Assembly: GCA_027489065.1 (NCBI GenBank)
Contig: JAIYAM010000005.1
Coordinates: 1 to 53,502, forward strand
Source: Erythrobacteraceae bacterium
Lineage (GTDB): Bacteria > Pseudomonadota > Alphaproteobacteria > Sphingomonadales > Sphingomonadaceae
Length of the DNA: 53,502 bases
Direction of reading: 5' to 3'
Every line of letters begins with the position of its first letter. The stretch's first letter is position 1. The notes beneath the pieces were generated by a model. That model made no database searches. It worked only from the letters and a program-made list of their open reading frames with translations, and was not told where the DNA came from. The translations under genes and the position numbers were made by a program. Below, piece by piece: positions 7,716 through 15,774 of this stretch.

Positions 7716-8084
7716 CTATTCGGCGGCCTCGACCTGCTGGGTCGGAACCGCCTTGACCGCGGTCCGCGCATTGGGAGCGAATCGCCCGTCGACCTCGGCA
7801 CCCTGCTCGATGGTCAGCGCGTCATAATGGACATCGCCCTCGATCCGCGCGGTGCGCAGGATCACGAGTTCGCGCGCGGTGATCGATCCCGTCACCTTGC
7901 CGGCAAGCCGCGCGCTCTCGGCCACAACGGCGCCGGAGATGCTGCTCTTCTCGCCCTGGACGAGGCTGGCGCACTTGATGTCGCCCTCGATCGTGCCGTC
8001 GATATGGAGGTCGGCGGTGGCGCTGATATCGCCGCGGATCGTCACGTCTGCGCCGATCACCGAGAAGGTCGAGCCATTGGCCAT
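7716..8084 (-). CDS. Bactofilin family cytoskeletal protein
   Basis: This 122-residue protein is a bactofilin: after a short N-terminus it runs through a right-handed beta-helix with the recurring hydrophobic-Gly pattern (TFSVIGADVTIRGDISATAD, LHIDGTIEGDI, then repeats every 17-18 residues up to DGRFAPN) and ends in a short disordered tail. Bactofilins polymerise without nucleotide and scaffold cell wall enzymes at the membrane. I place the start at 8084, because a CAGGAG ribosome binding site sits 7 bases before it, immediately after the stop of the M23 gene. A longer frame to 8159 would add 25 residues overlapping that gene. Pairing with an M23 peptidase is well known (for example csd1-ccmA of Helicobacter). 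The parS site directly at its 3' end is notable. Confidence 0.9.
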   Translation of the reverse strand: MANGSTFSVIGADVTIRGDISATADLHIDGTIEGDIKCASLVQGEKSSISGAVVAESARLAGKVTGSITARELVILRTARIEGDVHYDALTIEQGAEVDGRFAPNARTAVKAVPTQQVEAAE

Positions 8085-8097
8085 GGTGCTGCTCCTG

Positions 8098-9264
8098 TTA
8101 GCGGGCCGCGCGGGTGGCGGGCTTGTCGGATCCGCTTCGGCGGACTTCCTTGAGAACATCGGGGGCGGCCTCCAGAAACGGGCGCGGGTTCACCGCGCGG
8201 TCATTGATGCGGACTTCGAAATGCAGGTGCGGACCGGTCGAGCGCCCGGTGCTGCCGAGCCCGCCGATGGTGGTCCCGGCGGCGACCTGCTGGCCGACCC
8301 TGACGCCGATCCGCGAAAGGTGCGCGTAACGGGTCAACATCCCGTTACCATGCGTGATTTCGATGGCCTGGCCATAGCCCGACTTGCGCCCGGCGAAGGT
8401 CACGCGGCCATCGGCGGCGGCGAAGATCGGGGAGCCGACCGCGCCCTTGAAGTCGATCCCGGCATGCATCGCGCCGCGCCCGTTGAAGGGATCGCGGCGA
8501 TAGCCGAAGCCCGAGGTGATGTTCCGAATGCTGGCGGGCACGACCTGCGGAATGCCGTCCAAAGCGCGTTCGAGCACCGCCATGCGCGCAAGGCTGAGGC
8601 CGAGCCGCTCGAAGCGCGGGTCGATGTCCTCGGCAGCGGCAAGGGCCTCGAACGGGCCGCCCATGGCCTGCTGCGCCTCGCGGCTCAGGAACTTGGGGTC
8701 GAGGTTGAGCTTGCGCATCGCGGTCTCGGCGCGGCGGGCGCGGGCGTCGGCGAAGCGGGTGAGGCGCTCGGCATAGGCGAGCTGGCGCGCCTCGATCTCG
8801 GCAAGGCCGCGCGCCTCGGGGATCAGGGCGCTGACCTTCTTCACTGTCTGGCCTGCCTCGGCGGTCGAATCGGTGACCGTGCCGCTTGCCGCGCCTTCCT
8901 TGACCATGTCTTCGGGGAGCATGCGGGCCATCTCGTCGAGGAAGTCCTGGCGCTGCTGGAGATCGTCGACGACCTTGTCGAGGTTGCCGCCATAGGCCTT
9001 CAGGCGCTCGCTGGCGGTCGCGACCCGTGCCTTTTCCTCAACAAAAGAGGCGAGGTCCGACTGGGCGCGGTACTGGCCCCAGGCCATGACCGCGAGCGCG
9101 ACCAGCCACAGGAACACCACGCCGACGACGCCGGCGGCAACGCGAATCTGGAGTTTGGAGGACAGCTTGATGAAGCGCACCTGCCCGTCGGCGCGCATGA
9201 AGAACTCGCGGTCCGGGAACCACAGCCGAAGCCGCTCGCCCCACTCTCGTGCGGTTTGTTTCAC
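8098..9264 (-). CDS. M23 family metallopeptidase, membrane-anchored (GTG start)
   Basis: This 388-residue peptidoglycan endopeptidase has one N-terminal membrane segment (residues about 41-64, VAAGVVGVVFLWLVALAVMAW). A periplasmic coiled-coil region of some 150 residues follows, then a C-terminal LytM/M23 domain with the zinc ligands in HAGIDF (near 267) and HLHFEVR (near 347), so the active site is complete. The start codon is GTG at 9264. The conserved sequence FPDREFFMRADGQVRFIKLS that follows supports this N-terminus, although the ribosome binding site is weak. It is the first gene of a two-gene unit with the bactofilin, which likely localises it for cell-shape control. Confidence 0.88.
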   Translation of the reverse strand: MKQTAREWGERLRLWFPDREFFMRADGQVRFIKLSSKLQIRVAAGVVGVVFLWLVALAVMAWGQYRAQSDLASFVEEKARVATASERLKAYGGNLDKVVDDLQQRQDFLDEMARMLPEDMVKEGAASGTVTDSTAEAGQTVKKVSALIPEARGLAEIEARQLAYAERLTRFADARARRAETAMRKLNLDPKFLSREAQQAMGGPFEALAAAEDIDPRFERLGLSLARMAVLERALDGIPQVVPASIRNITSGFGYRRDPFNGRGAMHAGIDFKGAVGSPIFAAADGRVTFAGRKSGYGQAIEITHGNGMLTRYAHLSRIGVRVGQQVAAGTTIGGLGSTGRSTGPHLHFEVRINDRAVNPRPFLEAAPDVLKEVRRSGSDKPATRAAR

Positions 9265-9519
9265 TGACAGGCGCCCCGATTATTGTTTTGAATGCCCCAC
9301 GGGGCGTCCCGCTATCAGCGTGCCCACCTATGGTCGAATCCTATATGGCCCTCACAGGTGAATCGAAGCGGATTCGCGATGAAACGCGCGTCTGGTGCAA
9401 CAGAGTCCGAGCGGTGCAGCGCGAATCTTGCGCGTGGTCTGCAATCCGACCGATTCGCACCCGCATCGTGTTTGGCAGGAGGCCTGACAGGCCGGTACCG
9501 GAGTGCTAGGGAGCGGCCA
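9265..9519. other. Intergenic region between divergent M23 and proA genes
   Basis: This 255-base gap between divergently transcribed genes must hold both promoters. It contains the short hairpin GCCCCACGGGGC near 9293 and a run of lower-GC sequence. I see no confident -35/-10 pair, RNA gene or small reading frame. Confidence 0.4.
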
Positions 9520-10800
9520 ATGAACAGCACCGCCCCTTCCCTTTCGCCCGCCGATCCCGCCGCGCTTGTCACCGGGCTTGCCGAGGCCGCGCGGCTCGCC
9601 CAGCGCCAGCTCGCCGCCATGCCGAGCGAGGCGCGCGCCGCCGCGCTCCACCGCGCGGCGGATGCCTTGCGCGGCGCGACCGCCAATGTGCTGGCCGCCA
9701 ACGCCCGCGATCTGGCCGCAGGCAAGGCGAACGGGCTGAGCGCGGCGATGCTCGATCGGCTGGCCCTCGACGAGGCGCGCCTTTCCGGCATTGCCGACGC
9801 GGTTGCGGCCGTCGCCGATCTGCCCGACCCGGTCGGGGAGGTGATCGATTCGCGCGAGCAGCCCAACGGCTTGAAGCTCCAGCGCATCCGCGTGCCCATC
9901 GGCGTGATCGGGATCATCTACGAAAGCCGGCCGAACGTGACCGCCGACGCCGCAGCGCTGTGCGTGCGCGCCGGCAATGCGGCGCTGCTGCGCGGGGGCA
10001 GCGAGGCGGTGCATTCCAACCGCGCGATCCATGCCGCGCTGACCGAGGGGTTGGTCGCAGGCGGCGTCCCGGCCGAGGCCGTGCAGCTCGTCCCCTCGCA
10101 GGACCGCGCCTGCGTCGGCGCAATGCTTACCGCGAGCGGCCTGATCGACATGATCGTACCGCGCGGGGGCAAGAGTCTGGTCGCCCGCGTGCAGGCCGAT
10201 GCGCGGGTGCCGGTGCTCGCGCATCTCGACGGCATCAATCATACCTATGTCCATGCCGCAGCCGGTCCCGCGATGGCCGAGGCCATCGTGATCAACGCCA
10301 AGCTGCGCCGCACGGGAATCTGCGGATCGATGGAGACTCTGCTGATCGATTCGGCCTTCCCGCAGGCTGCAAGTCTGGTCAGCGCGCTGATCGACGCAGG
10401 ATGCGAAGTGCGCGGCGACGGGCGCACGCAGGCGCTTGACCGCCGCGTTGTTCCGGCCGGCGCCGATGACTGGGACACCGAATATCTCGACGCGATTGCC
10501 TCGGTCGCGATCGTCGACGGGCTGGACGAAGCGCTTGCCCACATCACCCGCCATTCCTCGGCCCACACCGACGCGATCGTAACCGACGACCATGCGGCAG
10601 CGGAGCGCTTCCTGAGCGAAGTCGACAGCGCGATCGTCATGCACAATGCCTCCTCGCAATTCGCCGACGGCGGCGAGTTCGGGCTGGGCGCGGAGATCGG
10701 CATCGCCACGGGGCGGCTCCACGCGCGCGGGCCGGTCGCGCTCGAAGGGCTGACGACCTACAAGTGGCAGGTGCGCGGGGGCGGCCAGACCCGTCCTTGA
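9520..10800 (+). CDS. proA: Glutamate-5-semialdehyde dehydrogenase (gamma-glutamyl phosphate reductase)
   Basis: This 426-residue enzyme reduces gamma-glutamyl phosphate to glutamate-5-semialdehyde with NADPH, the second step of proline synthesis, in the cytosol. Family landmarks are IRVPIGVIGIIYESRPNVTAD near residue 125, ALLRGGSEAVHSN, the active-site cysteine in RTGICGSMETLL near residue 268, and the C-terminal FADGGEFGLGAEIGIATGRLHARGP. The ATG at 9520 follows AGGGAGCGGCC and lies within the normal length range. Upstream in-frame codons encode no family sequence. The stop codon overlaps the likely TTG start of nadD, a gene order common in sphingomonads. Confidence 0.96.
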   Translation: MNSTAPSLSPADPAALVTGLAEAARLAQRQLAAMPSEARAAALHRAADALRGATANVLAANARDLAAGKANGLSAAMLDRLALDEARLSGIADAVAAVADLPDPVGEVIDSREQPNGLKLQRIRVPIGVIGIIYESRPNVTADAAALCVRAGNAALLRGGSEAVHSNRAIHAALTEGLVAGGVPAEAVQLVPSQDRACVGAMLTASGLIDMIVPRGGKSLVARVQADARVPVLAHLDGINHTYVHAAAGPAMAEAIVINAKLRRTGICGSMETLLIDSAFPQAASLVSALIDAGCEVRGDGRTQALDRRVVPAGADDWDTEYLDAIASVAIVDGLDEALAHITRHSSAHTDAIVTDDHAAAERFLSEVDSAIVMHNASSQFADGGEFGLGAEIGIATGRLHARGPVALEGLTTYKWQVRGGGQTRP

Positions 10801-11465
10801 ACCGGCCTGCCATCCTCACCGGGCTGCTCGGTGGCAGCTTCAATCCCGCGCATGGCGGGCACCGGCGAATCACCCTCTTCGCCGCCGAAGCATTGGGGCT
10901 GGACGAGACCTGGTGGCTGGTCTCACCCGGCAATCCGCTCAAGGCTCAGGCGGGTATGGCCCCCCTGAAGGCCCGCCTGCTCTCGGCCCGCGACCAGTCC
11001 CGCCGGGCGCGAATCGTGCCGACCGCGATCGAGGCGCAGCTCGGCACCCGCTACACCGTGGACACGCTCGCCAAGCTTGTCCGGCGCTACCCGAAGCGGC
11101 GCTTCGTCTGGCTGATGGGGAGCGACAATCTCGCCCAGTTGCACCGCTGGAAGGACTGGCGGCGGATCGCGCGGACAATGCCGATTGCGGTGATTGCACG
11201 GCCCGGCTATGATGGGCAGGCAATGGCGAGCCCCGCCATGGCCTGGCTCAGGCGCTATCGTGTGCCCGCCGCCAGCATTCGGAAACGGGGGCAATGGAGC
11301 GCACCGGCCCTGGTGTTACTGCGTTTCGATCCAGACCACCGCTCGGCCACGGCGATCCGCCGTGCGCATGCCGGGTGGGCCGAGGACACCCTCGGCAAGG
11401 ATCGAACAACACCGGTGCGTGATCGGCTGACATTCCGCACAATATGGTCAGAGGGGGAGGCATGA
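10797..11465 (+). CDS. nadD: Nicotinate-nucleotide adenylyltransferase (TTG start)
   Basis: This 222-residue enzyme joins ATP and nicotinate mononucleotide to deamido-NAD in NAD synthesis. The nucleotidyltransferase signature GGSFNPAHGGHRRI lies at residues about 13-26, WWLVSPGNPLK follows, FVWLMGSDNLAQLHRWKDWRRI is the conserved core, and SATAIRR near the end binds the ATP. The start is read as TTG at 10797, which overlaps the proA stop by four bases and gives MNRPAILTGLLGGSFNP. No ATG is available between the proA stop and the motif. The next gene, rsfS, follows after 84 bases, the usual order nadD-rsfS-rlmH. Confidence 0.92.
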   Translation: MNRPAILTGLLGGSFNPAHGGHRRITLFAAEALGLDETWWLVSPGNPLKAQAGMAPLKARLLSARDQSRRARIVPTAIEAQLGTRYTVDTLAKLVRRYPKRRFVWLMGSDNLAQLHRWKDWRRIARTMPIAVIARPGYDGQAMASPAMAWLRRYRVPAASIRKRGQWSAPALVLLRFDPDHRSATAIRRAHAGWAEDTLGKDRTTPVRDRLTFRTIWSEGEA

Positions 11466-11549
11466 GACGCTGCCACAGCGTTTCGGCATCCTCGCATGGC
11501 CGTTTGCGCGATGTCCGCTTCCACCGCCCTGAACTCTGGAGATACGTGA

Positions 11550-11993
11550 TTGCCGATGACCGAAGCCTTGATCGCATCCCTGCCGCAGGGAGCCATGCAA
11601 GCCGCCGCCACGCTCGCCCAGTCGCTGGGCAAGCCTGAGATGGGTCCCGACGCGCTGCACCAGCTGGTGCTCTCGCAACTCGACGACGATCAGGCGCAGG
11701 ACGTGGTGACGATCCCGCTCGAAGGCAAAAGCTCGATCGCCGATCACATGGTGATCGCGAGCGGGCGCTCGACCCGTCAGGTCGCCTCGATGGCGCAGAA
11801 GCTTGCCGAGAAGATCAAGCACGCCGGCTTCGGCCATGCGCGGGTCGAGGGACTTCCGGCTGCCGACTGGGTGCTGATCGATGCGGGCGACGTGGTCATC
11901 CACCTGTTCCGCCCCGAAGTGCGCACCTTCTACAACCTCGAACGGATGTGGTCCTTCGAGGGATCGGAAGCGTCGATGTTGGGGCGGAACTGA
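11550..11993 (+). CDS. rsfS: Ribosome silencing factor RsfS
   Basis: This 147-residue protein binds ribosomal protein L14 and keeps subunits apart in stationary phase. The RsfS domain spans about residues 35-137 with IADHMVIASGRSTRQVASMAQKL, ADWVLIDAGDVVIHLFRPEVRTFYNLERMW, all hallmark blocks. Two starts are possible: TTG at 11550, which has GGAG at the ideal 8-base distance, and ATG at 11556, at 14 bases. An in-frame stop lies just upstream of the TTG. A four-hairpin element begins exactly 10 bases after the stop codon. Confidence 0.93.
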   Translation: MPMTEALIASLPQGAMQAAATLAQSLGKPEMGPDALHQLVLSQLDDDQAQDVVTIPLEGKSSIADHMVIASGRSTRQVASMAQKLAEKIKHAGFGHARVEGLPAADWVLIDAGDVVIHLFRPEVRTFYNLERMWSFEGSEASMLGRN

Positions 11994-12003
11994 TTTGTGT
12001 TCC

Positions 12004-12093
12004 GCAGCCCATCCGGGCTGCGAAATCCTCGCTCATGCGACCTGAAGGTCGCGTCGCTGCGGGCGGGCGTTCGCCCTTGCGGGCCTGTGGCCC
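12004..12093 (+). repeat. Four-hairpin dispersed element, copy A (downstream of rsfS)
   Basis: There are four consecutive hairpins. H1 is GCAGCCC-ATCC-GGGCTGC (12004-12021), H2 is GCGACC-TGAA-GGTCGC (12037-12052), H3 is GGGCG-TT-CGCCC (12065-12076), and H4 is GGGCC-TGT-GGCCC (12081-12093). The core 12025-12085 is 57/61 identical to the reverse complement of 40194-40254. H1 and H4 differ strongly between copies yet stay perfectly paired, and H3 differs by a compensated base pair. The element starts 10 nt after the rsfS stop and ends 30 nt before the rlmH start. Confidence 0.9.
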
Positions 12094-12123
12094 GATCCCG
12101 TCCGGCTAATCGGGGTTGAACTT

Positions 12124-12546
12124 ATCCTCCTCCACATCATCGCGCGCGGGAAAATCGGGCGCTCGCCTGAGGGCGAGCTGGTGGAGCGTTATGCCAAGCG
12201 CCTGACCTGGCCGGTGAAGCTGACCGAGTGGCCCGACACCGGCGCGGGCAAGGTCGGCGAGCCACTCAGCCCGCATCGCACCGTGCTCCTCGACGAACGC
12301 GGCAAGGCCATGGCGTCGGAGGATTTCGCCCATCTGCTCGGCCGTTGGCGCGATGAAGGCGTGCGCGAGACGCGCTTCATGATCGGCGCGGCGGACGGGC
12401 ATTCCGGCGCGGAGCGGGCCTCTGCCGACCTGCTGCTCGCCTTCGGCCCCGCGACCTGGCCGCACCTGATGGCCCGTGCGATGCTGATGGAGCAGCTCTA
12501 CCGCGCCACCACGATCCTTGCAGGCCATCCCTATCATCGGGCATGA
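12124..12546 (+). CDS. rlmH: 23S rRNA pseudouridine-1915 N3-methyltransferase, apparent ATC start
   Basis: This SPOUT-fold methyltransferase modifies helix 69 of 23S rRNA. From 12124 the translation is (I/M)LLHIIARGKIGRSPEGELVERYAKRLTWP and continues to the knot motifs HRTVLLDERGKAM, FMIGAADGHS and TWPHLMARAMLMEQLYRA, giving the family's usual length of 140 residues. The codon where homologues have the initiator Met is ATC. No ATG, GTG or TTG is in frame between the stop at 12043 and residue 20 (GTG/ATG-like codons at 12178-12183 would delete the conserved N-terminus). Possible readings are initiation at ATC, at a CTG at 12085 inside the repeat, or a sequencing error. A GGGG tract lies 8 bases before the ATC. 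Confidence 0.85.
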   Translation: MLLHIIARGKIGRSPEGELVERYAKRLTWPVKLTEWPDTGAGKVGEPLSPHRTVLLDERGKAMASEDFAHLLGRWRDEGVRETRFMIGAADGHSGAERASADLLLAFGPATWPHLMARAMLMEQLYRATTILAGHPYHRA

Positions 12547-12553
12547 CGTGCCG

Positions 12554-13786
12554 ATGCGGGGGCGAGCGATCCTGACTGTGACAGTGGCGACACTCGGCGT
12601 CCTCGCGGCGCTGGGGCTCGCCATGCCCGCCAGCGAGGCTGCTCCGGCCGCGGTGCTGCTAGATCCGGGCGATGCCGAGGCTGCGCTTGCCCGGGCCACC
12701 CGCGAGAGCCGTCTGGCCGAGAACCGGGCCGCGCGCCTCACCACCGAGGCCGAGGCCGCCAAGGAAGCCGCGCAGCGCACGGCAAGCGAGGCTGCGGCGC
12801 TCGCCGCGCGCATCCAGCAGGCCGAGGCCGATATCGAGATCGCCCGCGCTCGTCTGACCATTGCGAAAAGCCGCCGCGCTGCCGTGACGGCACGCCTCGC
12901 CGCCAAGCAGGAGCCGACCGCGCGACTCGCCGCTGCGCTCCAGACCGCTGCGCGCCGCCCGCTCGCGCTCTCGGCCTTGCAACCGGGCTCGCTTCAGGAC
13001 GTGGTTCACCTGCGCGCCGTGCTTGCCAGCACCGTACCGGCGATCCGCGCGCGCACCGCCGCCTTGCGGTCCGAGCTCGACCGTGGCCGTGCACTCGAGG
13101 CCGAGGCTGCCCGTGCCTTGGGCGAATTGCGCGGCGGCGAGGCATCGCTGCGCCAGCGCCGCGGCGAGCTTGCCGTGCTCGAGCAGCAGCAGCGCCTCGC
13201 TTCGCGCAATGCCCGCGGCGCGGCCCTGCGCGAAGGCGAGCGCGCGCTGGCGCTCGCCGAGGAGGCCCGCGATCTCGATGGTCTGGTCGACAAGCTCGGG
13301 CAAGTCGCCGCGCTGCGGCGCGAGCTGGCGGCGCTTCCGGGGCCGGTGCTGCGCCCTGCAGACCTCTCCGCCGCGCTGCCGAGCCAGACCGCGCCCGCAC
13401 CACTTGCCGCCAGCGCACCGCCGCCGCGCGATTTACAGCTTCCGGTCCAGGGCCGCACGCTCGTCGGCTTCGGAGCGAAGCGCGACAGCGGGCTGGCCAG
13501 CACCGGGCTGACGCTCGCCCCGGTCAAGGCCGCGCAGGTGGTCGCACCGGGACGCGGGAGGATCGCCTTCGCGGGGGCTTACCGCGGCTTCGGGCGAATC
13601 GTGATCATCGAACACGACGGCGGATGGACGAGCCTCGTCACCGGATTGGAGCGCGTGGACGTCACGGTCGGCGACAGCGTGATCGGCGGCAGCCCGGTGG
13701 GCATCGCCAGCGGCGGGGCGCAACCGGTCACGATCGAGCTCCGACGTGGCGGAACACCGGTCAACCCGTTGCAATACCTGAAATAA
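12554..13786 (+). CDS. EnvC-like murein hydrolase activator (degenerate LytM)
   Basis: This 410-residue secreted protein has a signal peptide (ILTVTVATLGVLAALGLAMPASEA), a long Ala/Arg/Glu-rich coiled coil (residues about 35-250), a Pro/Ala linker, and a C-terminal LytM domain (VAPGRGRIAFAGAYRGFGRIVIIEHDGGW). The HxxxD zinc motif of active M23 peptidases is replaced (STGLTLAP at the expected place), so it should be an activator of amidases or other wall hydrolases, not an enzyme. The ATG at 12554 is eight bases after the rlmH stop. An in-frame GTG at 12548 is an alternative. It precedes ctpA, a frequent neighbour. Confidence 0.85.
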   Translation: MRGRAILTVTVATLGVLAALGLAMPASEAAPAAVLLDPGDAEAALARATRESRLAENRAARLTTEAEAAKEAAQRTASEAAALAARIQQAEADIEIARARLTIAKSRRAAVTARLAAKQEPTARLAAALQTAARRPLALSALQPGSLQDVVHLRAVLASTVPAIRARTAALRSELDRGRALEAEAARALGELRGGEASLRQRRGELAVLEQQQRLASRNARGAALREGERALALAEEARDLDGLVDKLGQVAALRRELAALPGPVLRPADLSAALPSQTAPAPLAASAPPPRDLQLPVQGRTLVGFGAKRDSGLASTGLTLAPVKAAQVVAPGRGRIAFAGAYRGFGRIVIIEHDGGWTSLVTGLERVDVTVGDSVIGGSPVGIASGGAQPVTIELRRGGTPVNPLQYLK

Positions 13787-13918
13787 GCAGTCGAACACAC
13801 GCGAGGCTGGTGCGGGAGTGCCCCTCAGCGGCACAGCTCGTCGCGTCTGCGTGTGTCTATCTGGCGTTAAGCTCGGCAAGCCTATACATTGGCCCGACAA
13901 AGGAGCCTGTCCCGCCTC

Positions 13919-15289
13919 ATGAAAACCGCCGCTCTCCTGCGCAGCGCCGCCTTGGTCACTGCCGTCGCGCTGATCCCCGCCACCACCGCAACCATGGCCC
14001 AGGTCGATGGCCGCGCCGGGCCGGAGTTCGCCAAGTTCTTCGCGGTGTTCCAGCGGGTCAAGGCAAGCTACGTCGAGCCGGTCGATGACGAGAAGCTGAT
14101 CCGCGGCGCGATTGACGGCATGCTGGCGTCGCTCGACCCGCATTCCGCCTATCTCGACGGCGGCGATCTCCAGCGATTGGAGACAATGATCGACGGGCAG
14201 TACTCCGGCCTCGGCCTCTCGGTCGTCATGGAGGACGGTGCGGTCAAGGTCGTCTCGCCCTTCCGCGGCAGCCCGGCCGAATCCGCCGGGATCAAGGCGG
14301 GCGACTTCATCACCCACCTCAACGGCAAGCTGATCGTTGACACCAAGCTGGACGACGCCGTGGCGCAGATGCGCGGGCCGACGGGTACCTCGATCCGGCT
14401 GACGCTGTTCCGGCAGGGCCGGACCGAACCGCTCGAGGTCGATGTCACGCGCGGCACCATCAAGCTTGAGCCGGTTACCTCCGAGCTCCAGTCCGGCGGG
14501 ATCGGCGTCATCACGGTCAACGAGTTCTCGGCCAACGTTGGGGCCGACGTGTTCTCCGAATTCCAGGCGCTCAAGAAGAAGGCGCAGGGCGGGCGGCTCA
14601 ACGGGCTGGTGCTCGATCTGCGCAACAACCCGGGCGGCAGCCTCGACGAATCCGTGGCGCTCTCTGACCTGTTCCTGACCGACGGCCGCATCGTCAGCCA
14701 GCGCGGCCGCGCGCGGGGTGAGACGATGCTCTACGATGCAGAAACGGTCTACCGTGGCGACATGGCAGAAGGCGTGCCGCTGATCGTGCTGATCAACGCC
14801 GGCTCCGCCTCGGCTTCCGAGATCGTCGCCGGCGCGCTCCAGGATCACCGCCGCGCGCTGATCATGGGAGAGCGCAGCTTCGGCAAGGGCTCGGTCCAGT
14901 CGCTCCTCCCGCTCGGCAAGGATGCCGCGCTGAAGCTGACGACGGCGCGCTACTACACGCCCTCGGGCCGCTCGGTGCAGGAAGGCGGGATCAAGCCCGA
15001 TATCGCCGTGCCGCAGATCTCCGACCCCGATTACGTGCTCCGGATGAAGTACCAGACCCGCGAGAGCGATCTGCGCGGTCACCTCATCAACGAGTTGGGC
15101 GTGAAGGACGAGGCAATGGAAAAGGATCGGATTGCCGATCCGCGCTTCCAGCTCACCGCGGTGCAGCTCGAACAGCAGGGGATCAAGGATTTCCAGCTGA
15201 ATTACGCGCTCGACACCCTGCGCCGCACGACCAAGAGCAGCGTGGCGCTGCGGCCCGTGACGGTCACCCGCGGCTCGGCGAAGAAGTAG
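13919..15289 (+). CDS. ctpA: S41 family C-terminal processing peptidase
   Basis: This 456-residue periplasmic serine protease has a signal peptide (MKTAALLRSAALVTAVALIP, cleavage after TMAQ). It also has a PDZ domain near residues 85-165 (GLGLSVVMEDGAVKVVSPFRGSPAESAGI) and the S41 catalytic core with LRNNPGG, the nucleophile in NAGSASASEIV (near 294) and the lysine in GERSFGKGSVQ (near 322). CtpA proteases trim membrane proteins and peptidoglycan hydrolases. The ATG at 13919 is preceded by AAGGAGC at 13 bases. An upstream TTG at 13889 would only add a basic leader. The context (EnvC-like protein upstream) suits a role in cell wall remodelling. Confidence 0.94.
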   Translation: MKTAALLRSAALVTAVALIPATTATMAQVDGRAGPEFAKFFAVFQRVKASYVEPVDDEKLIRGAIDGMLASLDPHSAYLDGGDLQRLETMIDGQYSGLGLSVVMEDGAVKVVSPFRGSPAESAGIKAGDFITHLNGKLIVDTKLDDAVAQMRGPTGTSIRLTLFRQGRTEPLEVDVTRGTIKLEPVTSELQSGGIGVITVNEFSANVGADVFSEFQALKKKAQGGRLNGLVLDLRNNPGGSLDESVALSDLFLTDGRIVSQRGRARGETMLYDAETVYRGDMAEGVPLIVLINAGSASASEIVAGALQDHRRALIMGERSFGKGSVQSLLPLGKDAALKLTTARYYTPSGRSVQEGGIKPDIAVPQISDPDYVLRMKYQTRESDLRGHLINELGVKDEAMEKDRIADPRFQLTAVQLEQQGIKDFQLNYALDTLRRTTKSSVALRPVTVTRGSAKK

Positions 15290-15299
15290 GGCGCCAGCG

Positions 15300-15752
15300 A
15301 TGGACAACGTGGGGAAGGCCCGCACGCTCGCCGTGCTGCTGCCGGCCGCGCTGCTCGGCGGGGCGTATGTTTCGCAATACGGCTTCGGGCTTTTCCCGTG
15401 CGAGATGTGCTGGTGGCAGCGCTACCCGCACTTCGCCGCGATTGCGCTCGGGCTGGTCGCCTTCGTCGCCAAGCCGCCGCGGGTGTGGGTCGCTCTTGCC
15501 GGGTTTGCGATCATCACCTCGGGCCTGATCGGCGGCTTCCATGCGGGCGTCGAGTATCACTGGTGGGAGGGCATCACCGCCTGCTCCAAGCCGCAGATCG
15601 GGGTCGACATCACGGACTTCGCCGCCGCGCCGCTGATCCGCTGCGACGTGGCGCCATGGACTCTGTTCGGTATCTCGCTCGCCGGCTTCAATTTCCTGAT
15701 TTCGACTCTCGGCGGTGCAGCCGTGGTGGCGCTGGCTGCGTATCGCAAGTAA
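15300..15752 (+). CDS. dsbB: Disulfide bond formation protein B
   Basis: This 150-residue inner-membrane protein with four membrane spans re-oxidises DsbA and passes electrons to quinone. The first periplasmic loop carries the CxxC pair (FPCEMCWWQRYPH, Cys near 34 and 37). The second loop carries the other pair (ACSKPQ near 96 and RCDVAPW near 116). The ATG at 15300 lies ten bases after the ctpA stop, so the genes are probably in one transcript, followed by coq7 after 22 bases. It is slightly shorter than E. coli DsbB (176), as in other sphingomonads. Confidence 0.93.
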   Translation: MDNVGKARTLAVLLPAALLGGAYVSQYGFGLFPCEMCWWQRYPHFAAIALGLVAFVAKPPRVWVALAGFAIITSGLIGGFHAGVEYHWWEGITACSKPQIGVDITDFAAAPLIRCDVAPWTLFGISLAGFNFLISTLGGAAVVALAAYRK

Positions 15753-15774
15753 GGGTCAGGCAAAGGAGCCGGTG

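Noticed and set aside
9254..9272. TGTTTCAC at the start of the M23 gene looks like half of a parS site
   Set aside because: The second half (TGACAGGC) does not continue the palindrome, no G-tract array is near, and the bases encode the conserved start of the peptidase. A chance match is more likely.
13795..13856. ACACACGC ... GCGTGTGT inverted repeat upstream of ctpA
   Set aside because: The loop of 46 bases is long and there is no T-run or known operator pattern. It is too weak to list as a site.
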